Positions 26,385 to 34,860 of a DNA stretch of 39,410 bases are shown one piece after another. Position 1 is the stretch's first letter. Each line of letters starts with the position of its first letter. The stretch is from Methylotenera_A sp036675645. GTDB lineage: Bacteria > Pseudomonadota > Gammaproteobacteria > Burkholderiales > Methylophilaceae. Both the position numbers and the translations under genes were made by a program. The stretch is from contig JAKFEP010000105.1 of assembly GCA_036675645.1 (NCBI GenBank), forward strand, positions 1 through 39,410, given 5' to 3'. A model generated the notes under the pieces. That model had not been told where the DNA came from. It ran no database searches and worked only from the letters and a program-made list of their open reading frames with translations.

Positions 26385-26800
26385 GACGCCTGCCTATCGT
26401 GGTGGTCACAACCGGTCTTCGTAAAATGCACCACGCCATCGCGTCCGCCACTGATTGCTTTAGCAACACATACTTTCATTGGCTTATCGCGATAATTCAG
26501 CACACGCACTAGCATAGGCAAGTTCACACCTGCTACCCCTTCTACATGACTGGGTGAGAGCAACTTAGTCACTAAGTTGCAGGGTGTGGCGCCATACATA
26601 TCAGACAGCACAATCACGCCTTCACCTGTGTCTAAACTCGCTAACACTTTTTGCGCTTTGGGCAGTAAATTAGTGGGGTCATCATCTGTGCCCACTGCAA
26701 AATAAGCCAATTGCGGAGGTGTTTTGCCAAGTACGTGGCTGGCGCAATGAATCAGGCTTTCACCCAAACTTCCATGCGCAATTATTAAAATACCTATCAT
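26381..26800 (-). CDS. PTS EIIA component, mannose family
   Basis: A 139-aa EIIA-Man type protein with phospho-acceptor H9 in IIAHGSLGES and the conserved VLSDMYGATPCN segment (64-75). Enzyme I and HPr are encoded directly downstream, but no EIIB, EIIC or EIID gene is in this window, so a regulatory rather than transport role is likely. It starts 18 bp after rapZ and overlaps ptsH by 4 nt. Confidence 0.92.
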   Translation of the reverse strand: MIGILIIAHGSLGESLIHCASHVLGKTPPQLAYFAVGTDDDPTNLLPKAQKVLASLDTGEGVIVLSDMYGATPCNLVTKLLSPSHVEGVAGVNLPMLVRVLNYRDKPMKVCVAKAISGGRDGVVHFTKTGCDHHDRQAS

Positions 26801-26818
26801 GCCGTTTTACCTTTTAAT

Positions 26819-27694
26819 TCAACTAAACTCATTAAGCTCACGGTGTCTCACCATCACTTGTTGTTTTTGTTGTTTAAAGTGTGCGCCCCCAAAATAATGC
26901 GCAAGTTGCTCTACAAAAAACACCGACCTGTGCTGACCGCCAGTACAGCCAATCGCCACCGTCAGGTAACTGCGGTTATCTTGTACAAAACTGGGCAGCC
27001 ATTTTTCAACATAATGAGTAATATCCGCCAGCATTTCATTTACCTTAGGTTCTTTTTGTAAAAACGCTTGTACTGGCGCATCTTTACCAGTCAATGGTTT
27101 TAATATGGGGTCGTAGTGTGGGTTAGGCAAGCTGCGCACATCAAACACAAAATCTGCATCTAACGGGATACCATTTTTAAAGCCAAAGGAAGTAAATAGT
27201 AGTACTAAACTATTGTTTTTTAATGATTCATCTGTTTTTAAAATGAGTTCTCGAATATAACTGCGCAGGGTGTTGGCGCTTAAATTACTGGTGTCGATAT
27301 GGTGTCCAACGCCTACCAAGCCCGCTAACATCTTACGTTCGTGCAAAATACTTTCTGCAAGCGTGGTGTCGGCGTTACTGAGGGGATGTTTACGGCGCGT
27401 TTCAGAAAAACGTTTTACCAGGGTTTCTACCGAAGATTCTAAAAATAACACTTCAACTGCAATGTCACTATTTTTAAGCATCTCCACCGCATTCGGCAAG
27501 GCTTCCAGTGCGGCACTGCGGCTATCTATACTAATGGCGACTTTGTGCTGGCTAACCGAGTCTAAATGATGTGATATTTGTGGTAACAGCGTGGCTGGCA
27601 GATTATCAATGCAGTAATAACCGCTATCTTCCAATACGCGCAGCGCAATACTTTTTCCGGAGCCAGAAAGCCCTGTGATAATAATCAATTGCAA
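26819..27694 (-). CDS. rapZ: RNase adapter protein RapZ
   Basis: A 291-aa nucleotide-binding protein of the RapZ/YvcJ family. Visible motifs are Walker A GLSGSGKS (8-15), the DVRSLPNPHYDP segment and GCTGGQHRSVFFVE near the C-terminus. In enterobacteria RapZ delivers the GlmZ sRNA to RNase E; that specific role is not established here. The start is a TTG at 27694 with GAAGG located inside the end of hprK about 8 nt upstream. There is a 3-bp gap to hprK. Confidence 0.94.
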   Translation of the reverse strand: MQLIIITGLSGSGKSIALRVLEDSGYYCIDNLPATLLPQISHHLDSVSQHKVAISIDSRSAALEALPNAVEMLKNSDIAVEVLFLESSVETLVKRFSETRRKHPLSNADTTLAESILHERKMLAGLVGVGHHIDTSNLSANTLRSYIRELILKTDESLKNNSLVLLFTSFGFKNGIPLDADFVFDVRSLPNPHYDPILKPLTGKDAPVQAFLQKEPKVNEMLADITHYVEKWLPSFVQDNRSYLTVAIGCTGGQHRSVFFVEQLAHYFGGAHFKQQKQQVMVRHRELNEFS

Positions 27695-27697
27695 AGT

Positions 27698-28711
27698 TTA
27701 AGCCTTCTTAATGTGTTTGGTTTTGCTTATGATGTTTTTAGCTAATACGGGTTTAATTAATATAGTTGGTTTGGCTTCTTTTTGCATCATTTGTTTTTGC
27801 CGCTTAGAAAACTGCTGCGTAGCATTTACACCACGCAGCAGCAAAATATGATTGCGCACAGCTACTTCAACCAACACCGCAATATTGCGGCCTGCCGCGA
27901 TGGGAATCACCACTTTACTGATGGGCACATCTAGCACGCGCTCATACTGCATTTTTACATTTAGTCTATCCAGCTCCTCTGGTTTCAGCACATCGGCTAA
28001 CGCTAGCTGAATAATTAAATCCAGGGGTTTGGTGGGCTTCACCGAATTATCACCAAACAATGCCCTGATATTCAATATCCCAAGCCCACGTACTTCTAGA
28101 AAGTCTTGTAGCAAGGGTGGGCAGCGTCCTTCAATGCGTTCAGGGGTGACGCGATAAAAGTCCACAATGTCATCGGCTATTAAACGATGACCACGTGTAA
28201 TTAATTCTAATGCCAGTTCGCTTTTACCAATCGCCGCATTACCTTTAATCAACACGCCAAAGCCCTGCACCTCAATAAACACGCCATGCAAGCTGGTGGT
28301 TTCTGCCATCGCCTGTGTTAAGTAATGGCTTAGCACGTCCATTAATTGCGGGCTTTGCAACGGCGATGTAAACAAAGGCGTATTAAAACTGTTTGCCGCG
28401 TTAAGGAGCTCTTGTGGTGGCTTTTCACCATTGGCAATTACCACTGCTGCTAAATCGGTCGAGTACAAATTAGTAATGGCTTGCTGCATGGCGATAATAC
28501 TTAAGCTGCGCAAATAATCCATCTCGGCACAGCCCAACACTTGCACACGATTAGGGTGCACAAAATTTAGGTGACCAATTAAAGCCAGCGATGGCTTGGT
28601 GACTTGTTGAGAGTTGAGTTGGTTGTCGCCGCCATCAAGCCCAGCAACCCAGTTGAGTTTGAGCTTGCGGCGGGTTTCTTTAAATAATTTGGCTACGTCT
28701 ATTTTAGCCAT
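27698..28711 (-). CDS. hprK: HPr kinase/phosphorylase
   Basis: Bifunctional enzyme that phosphorylates and dephosphorylates Ser46 of HPr. H141 (LHGVF), Walker A GNAAIGKS (157-164), the DD pair (180-181) and the family signature LEVRGLGILNIRALFG (205-220) are present. Length 337 aa is normal, with a Lys-rich C-terminus. It follows hpf by 17 bp; many betaproteobacteria have ptsN between hpf and hprK and here it is missing. Confidence 0.95.
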   Translation of the reverse strand: MAKIDVAKLFKETRRKLKLNWVAGLDGGDNQLNSQQVTKPSLALIGHLNFVHPNRVQVLGCAEMDYLRSLSIIAMQQAITNLYSTDLAAVVIANGEKPPQELLNAANSFNTPLFTSPLQSPQLMDVLSHYLTQAMAETTSLHGVFIEVQGFGVLIKGNAAIGKSELALELITRGHRLIADDIVDFYRVTPERIEGRCPPLLQDFLEVRGLGILNIRALFGDNSVKPTKPLDLIIQLALADVLKPEELDRLNVKMQYERVLDVPISKVVIPIAAGRNIAVLVEVAVRNHILLLRGVNATQQFSKRQKQMMQKEAKPTILIKPVLAKNIISKTKHIKKA

Positions 28712-28728
28712 AGATTGTAGCCATGAGG

Positions 28729-29088
28729 TTAATTAATAGAATGTTGCTCAGTATTTGAATGTGGTTCGATATTTTGATGTTTCACGGCACCATTGGTTTT
28801 GTGGTGACTGCCTTGTTTTTCTTTATGTTTTAAAACTTGGCGGTTCAATTTATCCGTCAACATATCAATCGCGCTATACATATTTTCGTCGATGCATTCG
28901 GCATGCAAATCGTTGCCTGGTACGTGCAATGTAGCCTCAACCTTTTGGGCGAGCTTTTCTACACTCATGGTAACTTTCACGTCTATCACATGATCAAAGT
29001 GATTGCGAATTCTTATTAATTTGCTTTGCACATATTCGCGCATTGCAGGAGTAATTTCTAAGTGATGTCCGGTTAATTGTAAATTCAT
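28729..29088 (-). CDS. hpf: Ribosome hibernation promoting factor
   Basis: A 119-aa protein of the Hpf/RaiA family that binds the 30S subunit in stationary phase. The beta-alpha fold is evident: MNLQLTGHHLEITPAMREYV, then VTMSVEKLAQKVEATLHVPG and a helix with DENMYSAIDMLTDKLNRQVLKHKEK. ATG 29088 is fixed by AAGGAG, 6 nt upstream; a reading 10 codons longer from 29118 is unlikely. It lies downstream of rpoN beyond a hairpin and a candidate promoter, so it may head the hpf-hprK-rapZ-PTS transcript. Confidence 0.94.
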   Translation of the reverse strand: MNLQLTGHHLEITPAMREYVQSKLIRIRNHFDHVIDVKVTMSVEKLAQKVEATLHVPGNDLHAECIDENMYSAIDMLTDKLNRQVLKHKEKQGSHHKTNGAVKHQNIEPHSNTEQHSIN

Positions 29089-29160
29089 GACTTGCTCCTT
29101 TTTGAAGTTGTCCACCAAAATTTTTCATCCAAAAAAGTAGGAGAATAATTTTTTTGAACA

Positions 29161-29188
29161 ATTTTAGTGTACACCTTTGGCAACTCAA
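29161..29188 (-). promoter_or_regulatory. Candidate sigma-70 promoter of hpf
   Basis: On the minus strand TTGAGT (29188-29183) and TAAAAT (29166-29161) are separated by 16 bp. The start site would be about 66 nt before the hpf ATG. Four of six -35 and five of six -10 bases fit the consensus; the call rests on sequence alone. Confidence 0.45.
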
Positions 29189-29290
29189 CGCAACTAGCCA
29201 AGTGGGCTAATTGTGTAAATATTTATCAGTATTTTTTTAAAATGGTGTTATTGCCAGGTTGGATTGAATTGTTGAACAAAAAACAACTTA

Positions 29291-29321
29291 CCTGCAAGCC
29301 TTATGGATATTGGCTCGCAGG
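29291..29321 (-). terminator. Hairpin terminator after rpoN
   Basis: CCTGCAAGCC (29291-29300) pairs with GGCTCGCAGG (29312-29321) with one mismatch around an 11-nt loop. On the minus strand a TTGTTTTTTG tract follows within about 10 nt. It lies in the 273-bp gap between rpoN and hpf, 40 bp past the rpoN stop. Apart from this and the candidate hpf promoter I see nothing else in that gap. Confidence 0.65.
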
Positions 29322-29361
29322 GCAGCTTATTTACATGGTAATTAATTGGGCTTGTAAAAAA

Positions 29362-30978
29362 CTACAGCGATTTGCGTAAATTTGCGGGTGGGATATTCAG
29401 CGATTCGCGATATTTTGCAATGGTTCTGCGCGCCACGACGATGCCTTGCTTGGCTAAAATCTCGCTAAACTGGCTATCAGAAAGTGGCTTTTTAATATTT
29501 TCTTCTGCCACCATTTGTTTAATCAGCGCGCGAATGGCGGTGGCCGAACATTCACCGCCGGCATCGGTGGCGACATGGCTACCAAAGAAATATTTCAACT
29601 CGAACACACCGCGTGGAGTCAGCATGTATTTGTGTGTAGTGACCCTTGAAATGGTAGATTCGTGCAACTCAAGTTCTTCAGCAATTTCGCGTAACACCAG
29701 CGGGCGCATGGCAATCTCGCCATGCTCAAAAAAGTTGCGTTGACGGTCTACAATGGCTTGCGAAACACGCAAAATGGTGGAAAAGCGCTGCTGAATGTTT
29801 TTAATCATCCATTTGGCTTCCTGCATTTGCGTTTGCAAATACTGGCTAGAGTTTTCACGGTTGCGTTTTAAAATATCCGCATACATTTGGTTAATGCGCA
29901 GTTTAGGCACCACGCCATCGTTCAGCGTGGCTATCCAAATACCTTTTACTTTTTTAATCAAAACTTCATGCTGGATGAAGTGGTCTGCGCTGAGTTGCGC
30001 ATAATCACTACCAGGACGCGGATTTTGTTGTTTAATCAGCGTTTGTGCGCCTTTTAATGTGACCTCATCGCAATTGAGCAATTTGCGCAGTTTTACAAAA
30101 TCCTTATTGGCTAACACGGCTAGATGTTGGCTCACAATCGTTTTGGCAAATTTTAGATATTCAGTATTGGCAGGCAACAGATTCAGTTGCAACATAATAC
30201 ATTCTTGCAGATTGTTGGCACCTATGCCCACTGGCTCCAGGCTTTGTATAAGCTTAAGCGCGGTTTGCAGTTCAAGCAGTTCAATTTCCAGCTCAGGCGG
30301 CAGCTCTGTTACCAGCTCCTCCAGCGATGTTTCTAAATAGCCATCTTCATTGATACTGTCTATCAGCAACAGTACAAGATTCTGGTCGCGTTCCGAAAGC
30401 GGCATCAGTTTTAGTTGACTCAATAAGTGGTCACGCAGACTTTCTGCAACTACTTCTTGCCGCCTATAATCGCTGTCTTCATCGTCACCATTATTTTGGC
30501 GGCTACCTTCATCCCAATTGCTGGCGCTGCCATACTCGTCGTAGTTCTCATCAAAATCAGTGGCAGAGAAATCTTCTTTTATTTCTAACAATTCACCCGA
30601 TGATTCACTGCCCGATTCTTGAGTAGCCTCTTGATTTATTTCTGAAGGCGCACTGCCAATTTCTTGGTAATCAAGATTGCTAAAGGCATCGTTTTCAAAG
30701 TCATCATTCTGGTTAGATTGCCCACCATCTGCTTCTAGCGGATCATGGTCGACGCCATTGCTGGTCTCAGATAAATTGGCCTCTGGCAAACTAACGTCAT
30801 CAATATCGGCGTCAGGATTGTCGGCATTCACAAGTTCCAGCAGTGGGTTGTCTTGCAAAATAATTTCCAGCTCTTGATCTAGCTCAAGCGAAGACAATTG
30901 CAACAAGCGGATAGATTGCTGTAGCTGCGGCGTCAGCGCTAAGTTTTGTGACATTCGGAGTTGAAGGTTTTGCTTCAT
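29362..30978 (-). CDS. rpoN: RNA polymerase sigma-54 factor
   Basis: Alternative sigma factor that needs an AAA+ activator. The Gln/Leu-rich activator-interacting region is at residues 1-50 (LRMSQNLALTPQLQQSIRLL, then LSSLELDQEL), followed by a long, very acidic linker at about 55-165, the core-binding domain at about 175-370, a helix-turn-helix at about 425-450 and the RpoN box ARRTIAKYRE (516-525). Length 538 aa is on the long side because of the acidic linker. It follows lptB by 15 bp, the standard lptB-rpoN-hpf order. Confidence 0.97.
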   Translation of the reverse strand: MKQNLQLRMSQNLALTPQLQQSIRLLQLSSLELDQELEIILQDNPLLELVNADNPDADIDDVSLPEANLSETSNGVDHDPLEADGGQSNQNDDFENDAFSNLDYQEIGSAPSEINQEATQESGSESSGELLEIKEDFSATDFDENYDEYGSASNWDEGSRQNNGDDEDSDYRRQEVVAESLRDHLLSQLKLMPLSERDQNLVLLLIDSINEDGYLETSLEELVTELPPELEIELLELQTALKLIQSLEPVGIGANNLQECIMLQLNLLPANTEYLKFAKTIVSQHLAVLANKDFVKLRKLLNCDEVTLKGAQTLIKQQNPRPGSDYAQLSADHFIQHEVLIKKVKGIWIATLNDGVVPKLRINQMYADILKRNRENSSQYLQTQMQEAKWMIKNIQQRFSTILRVSQAIVDRQRNFFEHGEIAMRPLVLREIAEELELHESTISRVTTHKYMLTPRGVFELKYFFGSHVATDAGGECSATAIRALIKQMVAEENIKKPLSDSQFSEILAKQGIVVARRTIAKYRESLNIPPANLRKSL

Positions 30979-30993
30979 GACTATATTTTCCGA

Positions 30994-31716
30994 CTACAGC
31001 CGGAAATCCTTACCTAGGTAGACTTCGCGTACCGCTTGGTTATTCACAATATCAGCGGGCTTGCCTGATGCGAATACGGTACCGTCATTCACAATATAGG
31101 CTTTATCACAAATGCCTAGAGTTTCGCGCACGTTGTGGTCAGTAATCAATATACCGATATTTTTACTGCTTAAAAAACGAATAATTTTTTGAATATCCAG
31201 CACCGCGATTGGGTCAATACCTGCAAACGGCTCATCCAGCAAAATAAAGCTGGGGTTAGTGGCCAAACAACGCGCAATCTCCACCCGGCGCCGCTCACCG
31301 CCAGACAAGCTAATAGCTGGGCTGTTACGAATATGCACAATATGCAGTTCTTGCAGTAGCAATTCCAGCTGGTCATGCTGCGCTTGCGCGCTGAGTTCTT
31401 GTAGCTCAAGTACTGCCAGTATATTTTCTGTTACTGTCAATTTGCGAAAAATAGACGGCTCCTGCGGCAAATAGGCCAAGCCCATGCGTGCGCGGCTGTG
31501 AATGGGCAAGCGGCTTAAGTCTTTGCCATTTAGCAAAATTCGCCCTGCATCTAGTGGCACCAAGCCCACCATCATGTAAAAGCTGGTGGTTTTACCTGCT
31601 CCGTTGGGGCCCAGCAAGCCAACCACTTCGCCGCTGTTGATTTGCAGCGAGATATCATGCACCACCGTACGCGATTTATAGGTCTTGCGCAGATTTTCTA
31701 CAATAAGATCGCTCAT
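30994..31716 (-). CDS. lptB: LPS export ABC transporter ATP-binding protein LptB
   Basis: Cytosolic ATPase of the LptB2FGC complex that pulls LPS out of the inner membrane. Walker A GPNGAGKTT (36-44), signature LSGGERRR (137-144), Walker B FILLDE (157-162) and switch H194 are intact. Length 240 aa is standard. Its ATG immediately follows the lptA stop. LptF and LptG are not in this window. Confidence 0.97.
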   Translation of the reverse strand: MSDLIVENLRKTYKSRTVVHDISLQINSGEVVGLLGPNGAGKTTSFYMMVGLVPLDAGRILLNGKDLSRLPIHSRARMGLAYLPQEPSIFRKLTVTENILAVLELQELSAQAQHDQLELLLQELHIVHIRNSPAISLSGGERRRVEIARCLATNPSFILLDEPFAGIDPIAVLDIQKIIRFLSSKNIGILITDHNVRETLGICDKAYIVNDGTVFASGKPADIVNNQAVREVYLGKDFRL

Positions 31717-32406
31717 TTATTGCTCTGGTTTTTCTGTAGTTTCAAGACGGTTGCTGAATCTTAAGTTTTTGGTGACACTGGGCGCAGCACTTACTGGCGC
31801 CGTACTTGCAGGCGCGGATGATTCAGGTTGCTGACCAGCTGGTTTCTGGTCAGAGGGTTGTTGTGAACCAGATTTTAGGGCTGGCGCTGCAGCAGGTTTA
31901 TTTTTGGGCTGAATAATGGCTTTTACGCGGCCGCTACCAGGATTGCTTTCTGATTTAACACCGCCGATAACTTCTGCATATTCGGCATTGGCGTCATAGC
32001 TGATGTATTCGCCATGCACAATATCTTCACCACGTTTCACCCACGCTTTGGTGTAAAGCTGCACTTTATCCATGCGGCCATCATATTCGATGCGTTGCGC
32101 GCTGCCTTCCATATATTCATTTTTGCCTTCGCGTTTTTGCTTGAATGTGGTCGGGTTGCCGGTAGAAGTGCTGTGCTGAAAGCCTTCTTTATCTTCACGT
32201 ACCACCAATTTGTCGGCACGAATCACCAAAGTGCCTTGCGTTAATATGACCGTGCCAGTATAGGTGCTGGTTTGCTTAGCGTCATTTACTATCACTGTAT
32301 CAGCTTCAAGCTCAATCGGTTTGTCACGGTCAGCGGCTTCGGCAAAGGCCTGCAGGCTAGTGCCAAAGCCGGTTAATAACAGACTTAAGCATATTAATTT
32401 TTTCAT
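31717..32406 (-). CDS. lptA: LPS transport periplasmic protein LptA
   Basis: Periplasmic bridge protein that carries LPS between inner and outer membranes. A signal peptide (about residues 1-22) is followed by the OstA/LptA beta-jellyroll (DKPIELEADTVIVNDAKQT, TYTGTVILTQGTLVIRADKL). The last 60 or so residues are a Pro/Ala/Ser/Gln-rich tail absent from the E. coli protein, giving 229 aa instead of 185. Its ATG overlaps the lptC stop by one base, so the two are translationally coupled. Confidence 0.92.
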   Translation of the reverse strand: MKKLICLSLLLTGFGTSLQAFAEAADRDKPIELEADTVIVNDAKQTSTYTGTVILTQGTLVIRADKLVVREDKEGFQHSTSTGNPTTFKQKREGKNEYMEGSAQRIEYDGRMDKVQLYTKAWVKRGEDIVHGEYISYDANAEYAEVIGGVKSESNPGSGRVKAIIQPKNKPAAAPALKSGSQQPSDQKPAGQQPESSAPASTAPVSAAPSVTKNLRFSNRLETTEKPEQ

Positions 32407-33107
32407 TATTTCCGCACTTTCTTACGGGTAGACCCTGACTTGCTGGCAGGCGCTGCTTTTTTGGTGGTTAATGTTTTGCTGCTAGGGACTTTAGTTACAG
32501 TCGAAGTTGGCTTCGTTGATTTTGCTGGCACAGCGGCTGGTCGTTCATAATGCACTTTTACGCGATTAAACAATTTGACGGTTTGATTTTTTTTATCAAA
32601 CACCATGCCTTTGGCGCGTATCACCGTTTTTGGTGCCTGCTTAATCAGCACCGCACTGTTGGTGGTCGCCAGTTCTTGGTCTGGCAGAATAAGCAACCTT
32701 TCTGTCAGCACTTCCATCTCGCCTTTGCCCTCAAACGCTTGCCGCACTACCTTTACGCTATCCACCAGTTCAACCTCTTTGCCATTGCTAGAAACATAAC
32801 CGCGTAGCGCCTCGATTTGGGTATAAGGCTTATTAACGGTGTATTGTGTATAGCGTGGGCGTTGTAGTACCGTACTGTCATCATCAGGGTAATGCAGCAT
32901 CTCGGTCGCTGCCAATACATAACGCAGCTTGCCTGTAATATCTGTTTGTGTAGTGACAAAATTATTCATTGTGTAATCTGGATCATGCCGATTGCTACCA
33001 TCATTTTTTGGGCCTTGCTGTTCTACAGTTAAATTAATCCAAAACGTAATCACTGCCAGAAATATGGCCAGCATTAACGGAAAAAACAAATTGGAACGCG
33101 CGAGCAA
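32406..33107 (-). CDS. lptC: LPS export system protein LptC
   Basis: Bitopic inner-membrane protein with one N-terminal helix (about residues 8-26) and a periplasmic LptC domain (YTMNNFVTTQTDITGKLRYVL, then PRYTQYTV). It hands LPS from LptBFG to LptA. The C-terminus (about 189-233) is a Lys/Thr/Ser-rich, low-complexity tail. The start is TTG 33107 with no in-frame ATG before it, and a basic residue followed by the helix supports it. It is 54 bp after kdsC and overlaps lptA by one base. Confidence 0.9.
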   Translation of the reverse strand: MLARSNLFFPLMLAIFLAVITFWINLTVEQQGPKNDGSNRHDPDYTMNNFVTTQTDITGKLRYVLAATEMLHYPDDDSTVLQRPRYTQYTVNKPYTQIEALRGYVSSNGKEVELVDSVKVVRQAFEGKGEMEVLTERLLILPDQELATTNSAVLIKQAPKTVIRAKGMVFDKKNQTVKLFNRVKVHYERPAAVPAKSTKPTSTVTKVPSSKTLTTKKAAPASKSGSTRKKVRK

Positions 33108-33161
33108 AATTAATTACGCTCCAGTCTTAATACTATTTAAAAAACGGCGCCAATTGCGCGC

Positions 33162-33695
33162 TCATTTGAAATACGGCGCTAATTGCGCCTCCAATGTACC
33201 TTGCGCTTGCATAATCAGCTCGCACAACTCCCTTACCGCTCCACGGCCACCTTCTTTTTGTGTCACATAATGGGCACGTTGTTTAACCGACTGTGGGGCT
33301 GCGGGCACACATATTGCCAAGCCACAGCGCAGCATGGGTGGCATGTCCACCACGTCATCACCCATAAACGCCGTTTGCTCTGGTTTGATATTAAGCTTAA
33401 GGATTAAATCTTCAAACGCAGCCAACTTATCGTCAACTCCTTGGTAAAAATGCGCTACGCCAGTGCTTTCAGAGCGCTGTTTGACTACGTTAGAAGTGCG
33501 CCCGGTAATAATCGCCATCTGCACGCCACTGGCTTTAAGCAGTTTCATGCCTAAGCCGTCTTGTGTATTAAAGGTCTTGTATTCCTGACCATCATCGCCA
33601 ATGGTTAAGCCGCCATCTGTCATAACGCCATCTACATCAAAAATCACCAATTTGATGGCTTTGGCGCGGTTTAACACTTCATTCGTGGCTAGCAT
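33162..33695 (-). CDS. kdsC: 3-deoxy-D-manno-octulosonate 8-phosphate phosphatase
   Basis: HAD-family phosphatase that makes KDO from KDO-8-phosphate for LPS core synthesis. The nucleophile motif is DVDGVMTDG (20-28), the second Thr lies in IITGR, and the metal-binding GDDVVDMPPM motif follows. Length 177 aa is typical. Its ATG lies immediately next to the kdsD stop. Confidence 0.96.
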   Translation of the reverse strand: MLATNEVLNRAKAIKLVIFDVDGVMTDGGLTIGDDGQEYKTFNTQDGLGMKLLKASGVQMAIITGRTSNVVKQRSESTGVAHFYQGVDDKLAAFEDLILKLNIKPEQTAFMGDDVVDMPPMLRCGLAICVPAAPQSVKQRAHYVTQKEGGRGAVRELCELIMQAQGTLEAQLAPYFK

Positions 33696-34703
33696 TTATA
33701 CTACTTTCGCTTTTAGTAAATCGTGCATATTAAATGCGCCCACCAGCTTGCCCGCATCATCTATCACCAGCAACCCATTGATTTTTTTATTCTCCATCAT
33801 TTCTACTGCCTCAACCGCTAATTCATTGACATGAATGGTGTTGGGGCTGGCATGCATCACCTGATTAATTTTAACGGTGTGGGCAAAAATACCTTTGGCA
33901 AAAGTGCGGCGTAAGTCACCATCGGTAAACACGCCTACCGGTTGCTTTTGCTCATTCACCACTGCGGTTAAGCCCAAGCCTTTTTTAGTCATTTCGGTAA
34001 GCGCGGCTGAGAGCAATTCGCCCTCTTTCACGCTGGGAATCGCACTGCCGGTACGCATAACATCCTTCACTCGAATCAATAAGCGCCGCCCTAAGTTACC
34101 GCCTGGGTGACTGCGCGCAAAATCTTCTGCAGTAAAATCGCGCAAGTTCAGCACACATACAGCCAGCGCATCGCCCAAAGCCAGTGCAGCCGTCGTGCTG
34201 GCAGTTGGTGATAAACCTAAAGGACACGCTTCTTGCGATACTTCTGCGCTTAAATGTACGTCAGATTCTTTGGCTAAAGTGGAATTTTTAGCGCCGGTAA
34301 TACTAATAATTTTTGCGCCCAGGCGTTTTATCGTGGGCACAATATTGAGCAGCTCATCGCTTTCGCCCGAGTTAGAAAGGGCAATGACCACATCGCCTGC
34401 GGTAATCATGCCAAGGTCGCCGTGGCTGGCTTCAGCCGGGTGCATAAAAAATGCAGGTGTTCCCGTACTGGCTAATGTGGCGGCAATTTTACCGCCGACA
34501 TGGCCAGATTTACCCATGCCGCTGACTACGACGCGGCCTTGGCAATTTAAAATCAGCTGCACAGCGGCCTCAAAATTAGCATCGAGTCGGGCCGCAAGTG
34601 CACTAATTTCGTGCGCTTCAATATTCAGTACACTGCGTGCCAAAGCCAAAGTTTCTGTCGTTGGCGCATGCAGTTTTTCAGATTGTAGTAGTGTAGGTGA
34701 CAT
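33696..34703 (-). CDS. kdsD: Arabinose-5-phosphate isomerase
   Basis: Makes D-arabinose 5-phosphate from ribulose 5-phosphate, the first step towards KDO. A SIS domain (about residues 35-170, with GMGKSGHVG, STGTPAFFMHP and NSGESDE) is followed by two CBS repeats. From ATG 34703 the product is 335 aa, close to E. coli KdsD (328 aa). An ATG at 34784 would add 27 residues without homology. No clear Shine-Dalgarno precedes 34703. It heads the leftward kdsD-kdsC-lptCAB-rpoN stretch and is divergent from the antiporter gene. Confidence 0.93.
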   Translation of the reverse strand: MSPTLLQSEKLHAPTTETLALARSVLNIEAHEISALAARLDANFEAAVQLILNCQGRVVVSGMGKSGHVGGKIAATLASTGTPAFFMHPAEASHGDLGMITAGDVVIALSNSGESDELLNIVPTIKRLGAKIISITGAKNSTLAKESDVHLSAEVSQEACPLGLSPTASTTAALALGDALAVCVLNLRDFTAEDFARSHPGGNLGRRLLIRVKDVMRTGSAIPSVKEGELLSAALTEMTKKGLGLTAVVNEQKQPVGVFTDGDLRRTFAKGIFAHTVKINQVMHASPNTIHVNELAVEAVEMMENKKINGLLVIDDAGKLVGAFNMHDLLKAKVV

Positions 34704-34789
34704 AATCGAGTAAGTATAAAAGGGAATACGCCATGAATAAAGCAAAAATGTGCAGTTTTTAGGTAAAATAACAATAGTAGGCATAATTT

Positions 34790-34817
34790 TTGCCTAGAAT
34801 GTATATTGCGCTATAAA
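34790..34817 (+). promoter_or_regulatory. Candidate promoter of the cation/proton antiporter
   Basis: TTGCCT (34790-34795) and TATAAA (34812-34817) are 16 bp apart, giving a start site near 34824, about 37 nt before the ATG at 34861. TAGGCA (34778-34783) and TGCCTA (34791-34796) form an inverted repeat that overlaps the -35 box and could be an operator. Confidence 0.45.
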
Positions 34818-34860
34818 TTGCAACATCAAATTACAACAAAAATAACCAAAAGCGAGCCTG

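Noticed and set aside
34704..34784. Longer kdsD reading from ATG 34784
   Set aside because: The 27 extra residues have no relation to the family, while the product from 34703 fits the usual length. The region also overlaps the probable antiporter control region.
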